22,244 nt of DNA from an uncultured Collinsella sp. (GCA_902494715.1 CABUUJ010000035.1:1-22244), one strand, 5' to 3'; counted from the first letter of the stretch, positions 11,254 to 18,852 are shown. Program-made: numbers and translations. Notes: a model not told the origin generated them from the letters alone.

Positions 11254-11403
11254 GGCCCCAAGCGCCGAAGCCGCCGAAAAGAGGCGGGGCGGTCGCCCCT
11301 CCCCCGGGTCGGAAGGCCACTCCGGCCGCCTAGGGCCGATTTCCCCCCCGCCCGTTCCGAACGATTTCGCTATCTCACGCCGCCATTACGATTCCCCGCG
11401 AAG
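11254..11403. other. GC-rich non-coding region before small terminase; candidate cos site
   Basis: No ORF I can support crosses this 150-base stretch between the HNH terminator and the terminase ribosome site. It contains a GGGGCG-GT-CGCCCC hairpin (11286-11299), repeated GGCC-containing segments (11314-11335) and C7 runs. In cos-type phages whose terminase gene follows an HNH gene, the cohesive end site lies in this position. No overhang sequence can be read from the DNA, so the call is by position and composition only. Confidence 0.35.
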
Positions 11404-11415
11404 AAGGAGGGAATC

Positions 11416-11859
11416 ATGGCCGAGAACATCGAGATGCCGCAGGAAGTGGCTAGCGACCCCGTGCAAGCCGCCATCTGGGAGCAGCTGACCGCGAGGCGCA
11501 CGTTCGCGCAGGAGGATGCGCCGACGCTGGCGCTGCTCTGCTACTGGCACGCCGTGGCGAACCAGGCACGCGAGACCATGGCCATCGGGGGCAACGAGAT
11601 CGAAATACTCGACGCCACCGCATACAAGCCGATCAGAGGCAAGGGCGGCAAGCGGCTCAAGATGATGCGCAAGAATCCGGCGCTGACCGTGCTGAAGGAG
11701 GCCAGCACCGAGATCAGAGCGCTGTCAGACCAGCTCGGCCTGTCCAAGTCGGCCCGCAACGTCACGGTGCAGCAGGCGCGACCCGCGAGCGCCCACGGCA
11801 AGCTGCTCACGCTCATGTTCGACGACCGCGAGACGCGTGCCAAGGCGGCAGGCGCGTGA
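11416..11859 (+). CDS. terS: Terminase small subunit (P27-like)
   Basis: A 147-residue small terminase of the P27/Terminase_4 type, which recognises phage DNA and directs the large subunit. It shows the family layout: an N-terminal acidic helix (AEDAPTLAL-like FAQEDAPTLALLCYWHAV), AGE-like GNEIEILDATAYKPIRGKGG, and the segment TVLKEASTEIRALSDQLGLS followed by KSARNVTV. AAGGAGG lies 6 bases before the ATG. Its stop overlaps the GTG of the large terminase, the usual TerS-TerL coupling. It follows the HNH gene across the putative cos region. Confidence 0.93.
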   Translation: MAENIEMPQEVASDPVQAAIWEQLTARRTFAQEDAPTLALLCYWHAVANQARETMAIGGNEIEILDATAYKPIRGKGGKRLKMMRKNPALTVLKEASTEIRALSDQLGLSKSARNVTVQQARPASAHGKLLTLMFDDRETRAKAAGA

Positions 11860-13280
11860 TACAGGCGAGGCAGACCCCGACATACGAGGCGAACATCCCA
11901 GAAAGGCTCGACGGGGACGGCCCCATGGCGGCAGAACTGGCATCCGCGTACTTCGGTGACCCGCTGCCGTGGCAGCCGCACCTGCTCGACGCCATGCTCG
12001 CCCGCGATGGACGCGACAAGTACCTGCTGCGCTCGATCGGCATATCCATCCCGCGACAGAACGGCAAGAGCTGGGACGTTCGCGCCCGCTGCTTCCACGG
12101 CGCCCTCAACGGCGAGAAGATTCTGTACACATGCCAGCACGGCGACACCTCAGACCAGATGTTCCAGGAGCTTTCAAGGCCATTCGAGGACGAGGACGAG
12201 CCTGAGCTTAACGCCCTGCTGCTCGCCGTGCGCAAGACCAACGGCCAGCAGGCCATCAAGCTCAAGAACGGCGGCCTTATCCGCTTCACCACGCGCACCG
12301 ACTCGCTGGCGCGAGGCAAGACCTACGACGTGCTCATTTACGACGAAGCGCAGGAGCTTACGGCCAAGCAGCAGGCGGCTTCTCTGCCCGCCATCTCGGC
12401 AGGGTCGAAGCACAACCCGCAGACAATCTACCTGGGCACGCCGCCAGACCCCGACAACGTTGGCACGGTGTTCCGCGACCTCCACGAGGACGTTCACAAC
12501 GGCAGGTCTGAGATGGGATGGATCGAGTGGGGCGCCACAGAGATCGGCGACGTGCACGACGAGTCGCGATGGTTCGAGTACAACCCGTCTCTCGGCACAA
12601 TCCTCGACATAGAGGCCGTACGCGGCGAGTCCGAGCAGATGCAGCCCGACGTCTTCGCGCGTGAGCGCCTTGGCTGGTGGAGCCCAATCGGAGGAGCCGA
12701 CTCATACGCGCTTTCGAGCGCCAAGTGGAAGGCGTGCGAGGCGGCGGGGCCGATGCAGGAAGGCAAGCTCGCGTTCGGCGTGAAGTTCTCGCCCGACGGG
12801 TCGCGCGTTGCCGTGTCCTGGGCGAAGGCAGAGCGCGGTGCCGGCTCCTACGTCGAGCTTTACGACCTCATGGGCGCTGAGGGCGGCACTGTCGGCATAT
12901 CCGACATGCTGCTGCGCAACCGCGAGGAGATCGCGTGCGTCTGCATCGACGGAAAGAGCGGAGCGGACGCGCTGAAGCAGCGGCTTCTGGACGGCAGGAT
13001 GCCGAAGTCGGCGATCGTCATGGGCAGCACCGCGATCGTGCAGGCCGCTGCGACGATGCTGGCCGACGAGGTCAACGCCGGGACGACGAGCCACATCGAA
13101 TCGCCCGCGTTGGACGATTCCGCAACGAAGTCGATCAAGCGCGACATCGGGCGCGACGGCTGGGGCTTCGGCGACGGCCCCGACTCTTCGTCAGCGCCGA
13201 TCGAGAGCGCATCGCTGGCCCTATGGGCGGCGAGGACAACCAAGAGAGACCCGAGACGTAAACAGGAGGCAAGCTTCTGA
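11856..13280 (+). CDS. terL: Terminase large subunit
   Basis: A 474-residue packaging motor ATPase and nuclease. The ATPase domain has the terminase Walker A RQNGKS (67-72) and Walker B LIYDEAQ (160-166), followed by the coupling segment TIYLGTPPDPDNVG. The nuclease domain starts near residue 300 with KFSPDGSRVAVSW (candidate Asp314) and CIDGKSGADAL (Asp365). The start is GTG at 11856, overlapping the TGA of the small terminase, which is the only start consistent with coupling. Length is normal for the HK97-like, P27-associated family. The stop overlaps the portal start by one base. Confidence 0.96.
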   Translation: MIQARQTPTYEANIPERLDGDGPMAAELASAYFGDPLPWQPHLLDAMLARDGRDKYLLRSIGISIPRQNGKSWDVRARCFHGALNGEKILYTCQHGDTSDQMFQELSRPFEDEDEPELNALLLAVRKTNGQQAIKLKNGGLIRFTTRTDSLARGKTYDVLIYDEAQELTAKQQAASLPAISAGSKHNPQTIYLGTPPDPDNVGTVFRDLHEDVHNGRSEMGWIEWGATEIGDVHDESRWFEYNPSLGTILDIEAVRGESEQMQPDVFARERLGWWSPIGGADSYALSSAKWKACEAAGPMQEGKLAFGVKFSPDGSRVAVSWAKAERGAGSYVELYDLMGAEGGTVGISDMLLRNREEIACVCIDGKSGADALKQRLLDGRMPKSAIVMGSTAIVQAAATMLADEVNAGTTSHIESPALDDSATKSIKRDIGRDGWGFGDGPDSSSAPIESASLALWAARTTKRDPRRKQEASF

Positions 13281-14707
13281 TGGCAGCAGTGAACATGGAA
13301 CTGGCCGGACAGGTCGCGGCGGCGGAAGGCCTGCGACACGAGGACAAGGCGCTCGTGCGCGAGCTTATGGACACGTGGCGCACCCACCGATCCCGCAACA
13401 TGTTGCGGGAGGACTACTACCTCGGACACGTCGGCGTCAAAGACCTAGGCATCGCCATGCCGAAAGCCCTCGCAAAGAAGATCAACCCGCGCGTTGACTG
13501 GCCCAAGAAGGCGGTGCACGCCTTGGCAGACCGCTCGGTGTTCAACGGCTTCACTGCCGACGACGATGCCGTTACCATGCGGCTGCGCGACATATGTGCC
13601 GACAACCAGCTCGAAGCTCTCTACCGCAAGAACCTTATCGGTGAGCTGAAGCACTGCTGCGGCTTCTGGACTGTCACGGACGGAGGCGGCAAGCCAATCA
13701 TCTCCGCGTACCCGGCAACCGCAGCGGCGGCAATCTGGGATGACGCGCAGAAGCGCATCAAGGCCGGTCTCGTTGTGGCCGAGTCGAAGAAGATGCCAGG
13801 TGACACCGAGCGCGTGCCGACCGTCGTGCACCTGCTCACAGAAGACGCGCTGGTGGTGCTTACGCGCGGCAGCGGCCACTGGGTGGCCGACTACATGGAG
13901 CATGGCATGGGTCGCTGTCTCATGGATCCTATGCCCTACGATGCCACGCTTGAGCGACCGTTCGGCTCCTCGCGCATCAGCCGTTCGGTCATGAGCATCA
14001 CAGACGACGCCATACGCCAACGCGCCCGCATGGAGGTGGCGTCTGAGGCCGCGACGCTGCCGCAGACCTGGCTGCTCGGCACATACAAGAAGATGATCAA
14101 CGGGCAGAACAAGTACGACGCGTCGATGGGGGCTGTCAACGAGATCACCAAAGACCCTGACGGAGACTCGCCGACCGTGTGGCAGTCGGCCCAGTTGCAG
14201 ATGGCGCCGCTCACCGAGTACCTGCGCCAGCTAGCATGCCAAATGTCGGCGGTCACCAATGTTCCGGTGTCTTTCTTCGGCGTGAGCAACGACAACCCAT
14301 CCTCTTCGGATGCCATCGCTGCATCGCTCGAACCGCTCGTGATCGATGCGAAGAACCTCAACCGCGAGAATGGCAACGCTTTGCGCAACGTGGCCTACAT
14401 GGCGCTCGCTGTGGCGAACGGCACGGATTACGAGACCGAGCGCGATGCCGGCTACAACCTCAACCCGCGCTTCATGTCCCCGGCCTACCCGTCAATCGTG
14501 AGCCTGTCCGACGCCGCGTTGAAGCAGGTGCAGGGTCTGCCGAAGCTCGCCAACTCCGACGTGATGCTCGAAATGCTCGACTACACAGACGAGCAGATCC
14601 AGCGCATCAACAGCGACAACAAGAAGGCACAGGCGAGCGCTGCCGTGGCCTCGCTGTTCGAGCCGAAGGAGGGCGAGGATGGCGGAGATACCTCGCAGCC
14701 TGCTTAA
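13280..14707 (+). CDS. Portal protein (SPP1 gp6-like)
   Basis: A 475-residue portal protein forming the dodecameric DNA gate at the head vertex. It has the usual SPP1-gp6-type features: MREDYYLGH-like LREDYYLGHVGVKDLGIAMP at the N-terminus, INPRVDWPKKAVHALADRSV, the middle RFGSSRISRSVMSI-like FGSSRISRSVMSITDDAIRQ, and SDNPSS-like VSNDNPSSSDAIAASLEPLV before the C-terminal helices (LPKLANSDVMLEMLDYTDEQ). The length fits. An AGGAGG site lies 13 bases upstream of the ATG, which overlaps the large terminase stop. The MuF gene begins within its last 29 bases, so the two products are coupled and likely assemble together. Confidence 0.93.
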   Translation: MAAVNMELAGQVAAAEGLRHEDKALVRELMDTWRTHRSRNMLREDYYLGHVGVKDLGIAMPKALAKKINPRVDWPKKAVHALADRSVFNGFTADDDAVTMRLRDICADNQLEALYRKNLIGELKHCCGFWTVTDGGGKPIISAYPATAAAAIWDDAQKRIKAGLVVAESKKMPGDTERVPTVVHLLTEDALVVLTRGSGHWVADYMEHGMGRCLMDPMPYDATLERPFGSSRISRSVMSITDDAIRQRARMEVASEAATLPQTWLLGTYKKMINGQNKYDASMGAVNEITKDPDGDSPTVWQSAQLQMAPLTEYLRQLACQMSAVTNVPVSFFGVSNDNPSSSDAIAASLEPLVIDAKNLNRENGNALRNVAYMALAVANGTDYETERDAGYNLNPRFMSPAYPSIVSLSDAALKQVQGLPKLANSDVMLEMLDYTDEQIQRINSDNKKAQASAAVASLFEPKEGEDGGDTSQPA

Positions 14708-15953
14708 CGAGCTTACGGACGAGATCAACGCGCTATCTGGAATGGCGCAGCGCCAAGCCGGCGACGCGCTCACCCGCTTGGTGGCCGACTGGGAGGCGAG
14801 CGGGAACGGCGACATAGCGGCGCTGCGAGAGGCGGCCTACGAGGTGATCGAGACGGCTTGCGGCTACTACGCCGACACCGTTGCGGCTGGCCGCGCCGCC
14901 GAGTTCTATGACGCCGTGCGCAAGGCGCAGGACGCGCCCGGGAAGTACGCCGCCGTCGCCGAGTCGCTGCGCGACCCCCAGGCGACGTACGGCTCGGTGA
15001 AGGCGTTCATGGTAAGCGTGGTGAAGCAGGGAGCCACCGACATGGTCGTGGCCGCGTGCGTTCGCCGCCTCGATGCAGAGATCCGCAAGGCCGCGAACAT
15101 GTGCGTGGCGCACAACGTCTCCAAAGACCCGGCGAAACCGAGGTACGCACGCGTGCCGTCTGGCGAGACGTGCGGTTTCTGCCTCATGCTCTCCTCGTTC
15201 GGCTTCAACTACAAGACAAAGGAGGCCGCAAGCCACTCGCACCCAAAGTGCGACTGCCGCGTCGTGCCGAGCTTCGGCAAGGGATCAAAGGTCAAGGGCT
15301 ACGACCCCGACGGCATGTACGACAGGTTCAACGAGTGCCTTGACACATTGGGCGGTCGCAACGGGCTGTGGGCGGAATGGGACGCCATGCCCGACGCGGA
15401 GCGAGAGGCGTACATCAAGGCCCACGGAAACAAGGCCGGCAAGGCTTTCGACAAGTACGTGAACAAGCGCATGGTCGAGGAGATCGAACTGCGCGATCCG
15501 AAGTGGTACGCATCGGGAGAACATTCCGGCATCGAGTTTACGGACTCCGCCGTGAAAGGCGAGAAGCTAAAGCGCTGGAAGAAAGACCCCGGCGAAAGAA
15601 TTACCGCCGAGAAGTTGAACGCGCTTGGCTATAAGGCGGAGTTCTGGGAAGACGAATCGCATCTGACAGCACCGAACTCCGATGGGAAGACAACGATTAG
15701 CCGAGCGGATTTATCAACGGGTATCGAAATCAAGACGATCTACGGAGCTGGGTCTGAGAACACGTTCAAGTCTCACATCAAGTCAATACCCGGCAAGAAT
15801 GGCGTGAAGCTCACCGTCGTCGACGTGAGCGAGAACGAAAAGGTGACGGACGAGCAGGCGATAAAGTGGATCAGCAAGTACATGGCCCGCTATCACATCA
15901 GCGAGGTCAGGATGCTCGGGCACGATGGGAAACTCCTGCGAATAAAGAAATAG
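14679..15953 (+). CDS. MuF-like minor head protein with C-terminal toxin-like nuclease domain
   Basis: A 424-residue protein. Residues about 1-200 are the minor head morphogenesis part, ending in the MuF/VG15 cysteine-histidine motif (ETCGFCLML at 163-171, HPKCDCR at 188-194). A linker region follows (FDKYVNKRMVEEIELRDPKW). Residues about 305-424 are an extra domain: ITAEKLNALGYKAEF, SDGKTTISRADL, GIEIKTIYGAGSENTFKSHI, VKLTVVDVSEN and EVRMLGHDGKLLRIKK. The pattern Asp335 with Glu350-x-Lys352 and the strand order resemble CdiA C-terminal and other polymorphic-toxin nucleases, as seen in phage MuF toxins. GC of this part is about 51% by hand count (15661-15840), against about 71% for 14761-14880. 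Ribosome site GAAGGAGGG precedes the ATG inside the portal gene. The head role is secure; the toxin activity is inference. Confidence 0.85.
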   Translation: MAEIPRSLLNELTDEINALSGMAQRQAGDALTRLVADWEASGNGDIAALREAAYEVIETACGYYADTVAAGRAAEFYDAVRKAQDAPGKYAAVAESLRDPQATYGSVKAFMVSVVKQGATDMVVAACVRRLDAEIRKAANMCVAHNVSKDPAKPRYARVPSGETCGFCLMLSSFGFNYKTKEAASHSHPKCDCRVVPSFGKGSKVKGYDPDGMYDRFNECLDTLGGRNGLWAEWDAMPDAEREAYIKAHGNKAGKAFDKYVNKRMVEEIELRDPKWYASGEHSGIEFTDSAVKGEKLKRWKKDPGERITAEKLNALGYKAEFWEDESHLTAPNSDGKTTISRADLSTGIEIKTIYGAGSENTFKSHIKSIPGKNGVKLTVVDVSENEKVTDEQAIKWISKYMARYHISEVRMLGHDGKLLRIKK

Positions 15954-15999
15954 CCAGCGGCTGCATGTCTCTATAGGTGAGTCAAACAACCCGCTGGCT
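15952..15999. repeat. 9-bp inverted repeat overlapping the toxin-domain stop codon
   Basis: AGCCAGCGG (15952-15960) is an exact inverted copy of CCGCTGGCT (15991-15999), with 30 bases between. It starts in the stop codon of the MuF-toxin gene and has no T-run, so it is not an ordinary terminator. It may be a 3' stabilising hairpin or the scar of a cassette insertion; neither is proven. Confidence 0.7.
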
Positions 16000-16029
16000 A
16001 ACCAGATTATAACCGCAAAAAACAGCAAG

Positions 16030-16051
16030 GGCCACCTACGGGTGGCCTTTT
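16030..16051 (+). terminator. Rho-independent terminator after MuF-toxin gene
   Basis: GGCCACC (16030-16036), loop TACG, GGTGGCC (16041-16047), then TTTT (16048-16051), a compact terminator with a stable tetraloop. It lies in the middle of the late operon, between the MuF and scaffold genes, so the capsid genes downstream need read-through, antitermination or their own promoter. Confidence 0.8.
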
Positions 16052-16093
16052 CCATGCCGAATCTCACGCTCATAAGAAACTGTCGCGGACGGG

Positions 16094-16154
16094 CCGCACG
16101 GCCCAACTGATGACCGTTGAGCAGCCGCACGGCAGCTCAGGCGTGCCGCACGGC
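16094..16154 (+). repeat. Three copies of GCCGCACGGC in the scaffold leader
   Basis: The same 10-mer, itself a GCCG-CA-CGGC hairpin unit, occurs at 16094-16103, 16124-16133 and 16145-16154. The first is enlarged to GGGCCG-CA-CGGCCC (16091-16104). All are in the 120-base leader between the terminator and the scaffold gene. They may be binding sites or RNA hairpins of the capsid-gene leader. I see no clear promoter boxes here. Confidence 0.65.
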
Positions 16155-16171
16155 ACGGGAAAGGACGCGAC

Positions 16172-16648
16172 ATGGCAGAAGCAAACGAACCCACGCAAGT
16201 GCCGGGAGCAGAAGGCGGAGATGGCGCCAACCAGGAGCCGCCCGTCGACTACAAGGCGCTGTACGAGGCCGAGAAGAAGCACTCGCGCGAGTGGGAGAAG
16301 AAGGCGAAGGCCAACAGAACCGCAGCAGCGGCGCTTGAGGAGGCCAACAACGCGAACAAGACCGCCGAAGACCAGATCGCCGACCTCAAGAAGAGGCTCG
16401 ACGACAAGGAGAAGGAAGAGAAGCGGTCGAAGATCGCGGCCAAGGTCGCGCAGGAGAAGGGCGTGCCGGCGAGCCTGATCGTCGGCGACGACGAGGAAAG
16501 CATGTCCAAGTGGGCAGACGACATGCTCGCCGCGTTCAAAAAGCCGCCCGCGCCCAAGGTCGAGAAGCCAGGAAGCTTCCCGAAGCCGGGCGACGGCGAC
16601 AAATCTGAGCTGCGCGACTTCACGCGCCAGCTCCTCGGTAACAACTAG
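16172..16648 (+). CDS. Capsid scaffolding protein
   Basis: A 158-residue scaffold of the type found before HK97-fold capsid genes. It has an acidic, flexible N-terminus (AEANEPTQVPGAEGGDGA), a long charged coiled coil (residues about 25-95: YEAEKKHSREWEKKAKANR, then IADLKKRLDDKEKEEKRSKI), a short folded part (VPASLIVGDDEESMSKWADD) and a basic helical C-terminus (ELRDFTRQLLGNN), the end that normally binds the capsid protein. It directs capsid assembly and then leaves the head. Start ATG at 16172 follows GGGAAAGGACGCGAC. The gene lies 20 bases before the major capsid gene. Confidence 0.85.
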   Translation: MAEANEPTQVPGAEGGDGANQEPPVDYKALYEAEKKHSREWEKKAKANRTAAAALEEANNANKTAEDQIADLKKRLDDKEKEEKRSKIAAKVAQEKGVPASLIVGDDEESMSKWADDMLAAFKKPPAPKVEKPGSFPKPGDGDKSELRDFTRQLLGNN

Positions 16649-16667
16649 AGACAAGTAAGGAGCCGAA

Positions 16668-17546
16668 ATGGCTAACGACACCAGCAAGGTCAAGCTCCCG
16701 CACAAGGTAGTGACCTCCATCATCAACAAGGCAAAGGACACCTCCACCATCGCGGCGCTGTCCCCCAGCACCCCGCAGACGTTCTCCGACACCACATACA
16801 TCGTGTTCAACCCGACAACCGAGGCCGAGGTAGTTGCGGAGGGCGCGAAGAAGAGCGGTTCCGAGGTCTCCACCACGCCGATCGTCGCAAAGCGCGTGAA
16901 GGTAGTCACGACCACACGCGTCTCCGACGAGCTGCGCTGGGCCGACGAGGACAACCAGCTTGAGATCGTGACCAACATCATCGCCGACCAGACCGCCGCG
17001 ATTGGCCGAGCGCTCGACTACGTGGTCTACCACGCCGTGTCCCCCAAGACGGGCACCGCGCTCGATGGCTACACCGCGCTCACCGCATGGGCCAACGCCG
17101 TAACCGCCTCGGCATCCGCAGTCGACGACATCGACGCGCTGGCCGACGCGCTTATCGACTACGACATCAACGGTTTCGCGCTCTCCCGCAAGTTCGCCGC
17201 AGACCTCCGCAAGCTGCGCATTCCCGCCACCGGCCAGCGCCTCTACCCGGAGATCCCGCTGTCCCTCAACGTCGGCAACATCGACGGCATCCCCGCCGCG
17301 ACCTCCGGCACCGTCAACGGTCGCCGCTGCAAGACCGACCCGAAGGTGGCGGGCATCATGGGCGACTTCTCCACCATCAAGTGGGGCATGGTGCGCGACA
17401 TGACCTCCGAGATCATCGAGTACGGCGACCCCGACAACACCGGTCAGGACCTGAAGGGATACAACCAGGTCGCGTACCGCACCGAGGCGGTCCTTGCCTA
17501 CGCGGTTCTCGACCCCAAGGCCTTCGCCATCCTGAAGACGGCCTAG
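16668..17546 (+). CDS. Major capsid protein (HK97 fold)
   Basis: A 292-residue HK97-fold capsid protein. Visible landmarks are the N-terminal helix VKLPHKVVTSIINKAKDTST, the E-loop-like region VVAEGAKKSGSEVSTTPIVA, the spine helix RWADEDNQLEIVTNIIADQT, and the P-domain to C-terminal strands (YNQVAYRTEAVLAYAVLDPK, then AFAILKTA) that are the hallmark ending of this family. The length is within the normal range for a protein with a separate scaffold, and no N-terminal delta domain is present. AAGGAG lies 6 bases before the ATG. It forms the shell with the scaffold, portal and MuF proteins. Confidence 0.95.
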   Translation: MANDTSKVKLPHKVVTSIINKAKDTSTIAALSPSTPQTFSDTTYIVFNPTTEAEVVAEGAKKSGSEVSTTPIVAKRVKVVTTTRVSDELRWADEDNQLEIVTNIIADQTAAIGRALDYVVYHAVSPKTGTALDGYTALTAWANAVTASASAVDDIDALADALIDYDINGFALSRKFAADLRKLRIPATGQRLYPEIPLSLNVGNIDGIPAATSGTVNGRRCKTDPKVAGIMGDFSTIKWGMVRDMTSEIIEYGDPDNTGQDLKGYNQVAYRTEAVLAYAVLDPKAFAILKTA

Positions 17547-17558
17547 GGGGCGGTAACC

Positions 17559-17840
17559 ATGGCGAACCTTGTGCAGAAGTTCATCGTCGAGGACGCATCC
17601 AAGGCATCCCCGATCCTCCCGCAGCACGTCTGCTTCGTGACCGCCGACGGCGAGCCTGTCGGCATCTCCAAACAGGCCGCAAACCCTGGTGCGAACCCGA
17701 CCATCGCCAAGGTGGTCAAGTGCCTCGTCGACGCTGGCGTGATGGCCGCGACCTCCGAGGCGTCCGAGCAGAAGGCCGGCGAGAATGCCGCGAAGCCGGT
17801 TGACTCCGGCAAGGCCGAAGAGCCTGCCAGCGAGGAGTAG
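17559..17840 (+). CDS. Hypothetical head protein (93 aa, possibly head fibre-like)
   Basis: A 93-residue protein directly after the major capsid gene. The first 45 residues (ANLVQKFIVEDASKASPILP, VCFVTADGEPVGISKQAAN) look like a small beta domain, followed by VAKVVKCLVDAGVMAAT-like IAKVVKCLVDAGVMAATSEA. The C-terminal third is a disordered, acidic Ala/Glu/Lys tail (SGKAEEPASEE). Small proteins with this position are annotated in some phages as head fibre or decoration proteins; the sequence is too short to be sure. A GGGGCGG lies just before the ATG. Confidence 0.72.
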   Translation: MANLVQKFIVEDASKASPILPQHVCFVTADGEPVGISKQAANPGANPTIAKVVKCLVDAGVMAATSEASEQKAGENAAKPVDSGKAEEPASEE

Positions 17841-17844
17841 GCGC

Positions 17845-18243
17845 ATGGAGCCGCTAGCGACCATCGAAGACTACAGGGCGAGGTACGGCGACCCGACCGA
17901 CGAGGCACGCGCCGCGACCCTGCTCTCAGACGCGTCAGACCTGCTCATGAGCGCCTACGAATCAAACGTGGGCGACTACGAGCGCGGCAAGGTAGCCGCC
18001 TTCGACCGATCTGCCGCAGCGGTGTGCTGCCTCGTGGTCAACAGGGTCTTGTCTGCACCAGCAGCTCTGGCGGGTGCCATGCAGTACAGCCAGGGCGCAG
18101 GCGGCTACACGGCCAGCGTGTCGTACGGGTCTGCCCTCGGCGAAATGTACCTGGGAAAGACGGAGCTGAAGCGCCTCGGGCTGCTCGACCAGCGCATCGG
18201 GGCGCTCCAACCGGTTGGGAGTGATGCCGAATGGGACTCATAA
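17845..18243 (+). CDS. Head-tail connector protein (Gp15/Gp19-like adaptor)
   Basis: A 132-residue protein of the head-tail adaptor type that binds below the portal. The family shape is clear: a first helical element (LATIEDYRARYGDPTDEARA), the packed helix ATLLSDASDLLMSAYESNVG, and SAAAVCCLVVNRVLSAPAAL, followed by the variable loop QYSQGAGGYTASVSYGSALG and a final YLGKTELKRLGLLDQRIGAL. The start at 17845 follows GAGGAGTAGGCGC; an upstream ATG at 17785 would run into the previous gene. Its last 13 bases overlap the next start, so the connector genes are coupled. Confidence 0.85.
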   Translation: MEPLATIEDYRARYGDPTDEARAATLLSDASDLLMSAYESNVGDYERGKVAAFDRSAAAVCCLVVNRVLSAPAALAGAMQYSQGAGGYTASVSYGSALGEMYLGKTELKRLGLLDQRIGALQPVGSDAEWDS

Positions 18244-18569
18244 ACACCGAATCGGTGACGGTCACAACACCAGTGGTCGACTTCGATTCGCTCGGCGAGC
18301 CTATCGAGCGCGGCAGCGTGAACACCGCTATAGAGGGCGTGATCGTGTGCCCGGGGGCCACGTCGGAACTCGACGCATCGCGCCCCGATGGCACTGAGGT
18401 CGCCTACACGCTGTGTTTCCCCAAGAGCTTCACCGCATCGCTCAAGGGGTGCCGCGTGAACGTTCGAGGCACCGAGTACCGCGTCATAGGCGACCCGCAG
18501 CGCTACGACCTGGAAAACACCCCAGGCGATTGGAACCTCACCGTGGAAGTGGGGCGCACCGATGGCTAA
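18231..18569 (+). CDS. Head closure (stopper) protein
   Basis: A 112-residue beta-rich protein in the position of the SPP1 gp16 type head-closure protein, which sits between the adaptor and the tail. Visible strands are TESVTVTTPVVDFDSLG, NTAIEGVIVCPGATSE, VAYTLCFPKSFTASLKGCRV and NVRGTEYRVIGDPQRYDLEN, ending WNLTVEVGRTDG. The ordering of strands, the GxxYxVxG-like motif, and the position between adaptor and tail completion genes are standard for this module. It overlaps the previous gene by 13 bases and the next by 8. Confidence 0.78.
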   Translation: MGLINTESVTVTTPVVDFDSLGEPIERGSVNTAIEGVIVCPGATSELDASRPDGTEVAYTLCFPKSFTASLKGCRVNVRGTEYRVIGDPQRYDLENTPGDWNLTVEVGRTDG

Positions 18570-18852
18570 GTGCAAGGTGAAGTTCGAGTGGAAGGGCTGG
18601 AAGCGCGGCGGCTATGCCGAGGTTATGAACTCAGACGCGGTGCAAACGCTTCTTAAGAAGAAGGCAGACGCCGCAGCGGCATCGTGCAACTCGTCCTTCT
18701 CCCGGCACCCCGGCGAGGGTGCCGGCTACATAGTCCGCAAGTTCAAGGGCAAGCTCGCAAACGGCTTCGTGGTTACCACGGCGACTCCGCACGCCCATGC
18801 GAGCGAGCGCAAGCACAACCGCCTCAGATCCATGTTCGGAGGCGGTGAGTGA
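18562..18852 (+). CDS. HK97 gp10-like neck / tail completion protein
   Basis: A 96-residue basic protein of the HK97 gp10 type, which helps join the head and tail. It reads as a short strand (KCKVKFEWKGWKRGGYAEVM) and a helix (SDAVQTLLKKKADAAAASCN), followed by a strand-rich part (GYIVRKFKGKLANGFVVTTA) and a His-rich end (TPHAHASERKHNRLRSMF). The order helix-strands with a TPHA motif is typical of gp10-like proteins. Start ATG overlaps the previous stop, and its TGA overlaps the next ATG. It is a head-tail joining protein by position. Confidence 0.78.
   Translation: MAKCKVKFEWKGWKRGGYAEVMNSDAVQTLLKKKADAAAASCNSSFSRHPGEGAGYIVRKFKGKLANGFVVTTATPHAHASERKHNRLRSMFGGGE

Noticed and set aside
15783..16130. 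Minus-strand ORF of 115 codons antisense to the toxin domain, with a hydrophobic N-terminal part, considered as an immunity gene
   Set aside because: It has no ribosome site, most of it mirrors a coding region on the other strand, and it would run through the terminator hairpin at 16030-16051. High-GC coding DNA often gives such antisense frames.
16052..16171. Promoter for the capsid genes after the mid-operon terminator
   Set aside because: I could not find a -35/-10 pair with acceptable match and spacing in this stretch, so none is listed.
16620..17864. 414-codon minus-strand ORF across the capsid gene
   Set aside because: Shadow of the major capsid gene and neighbours; Gly/Val/Arg-rich composition typical of reverse frames in GC-rich DNA.
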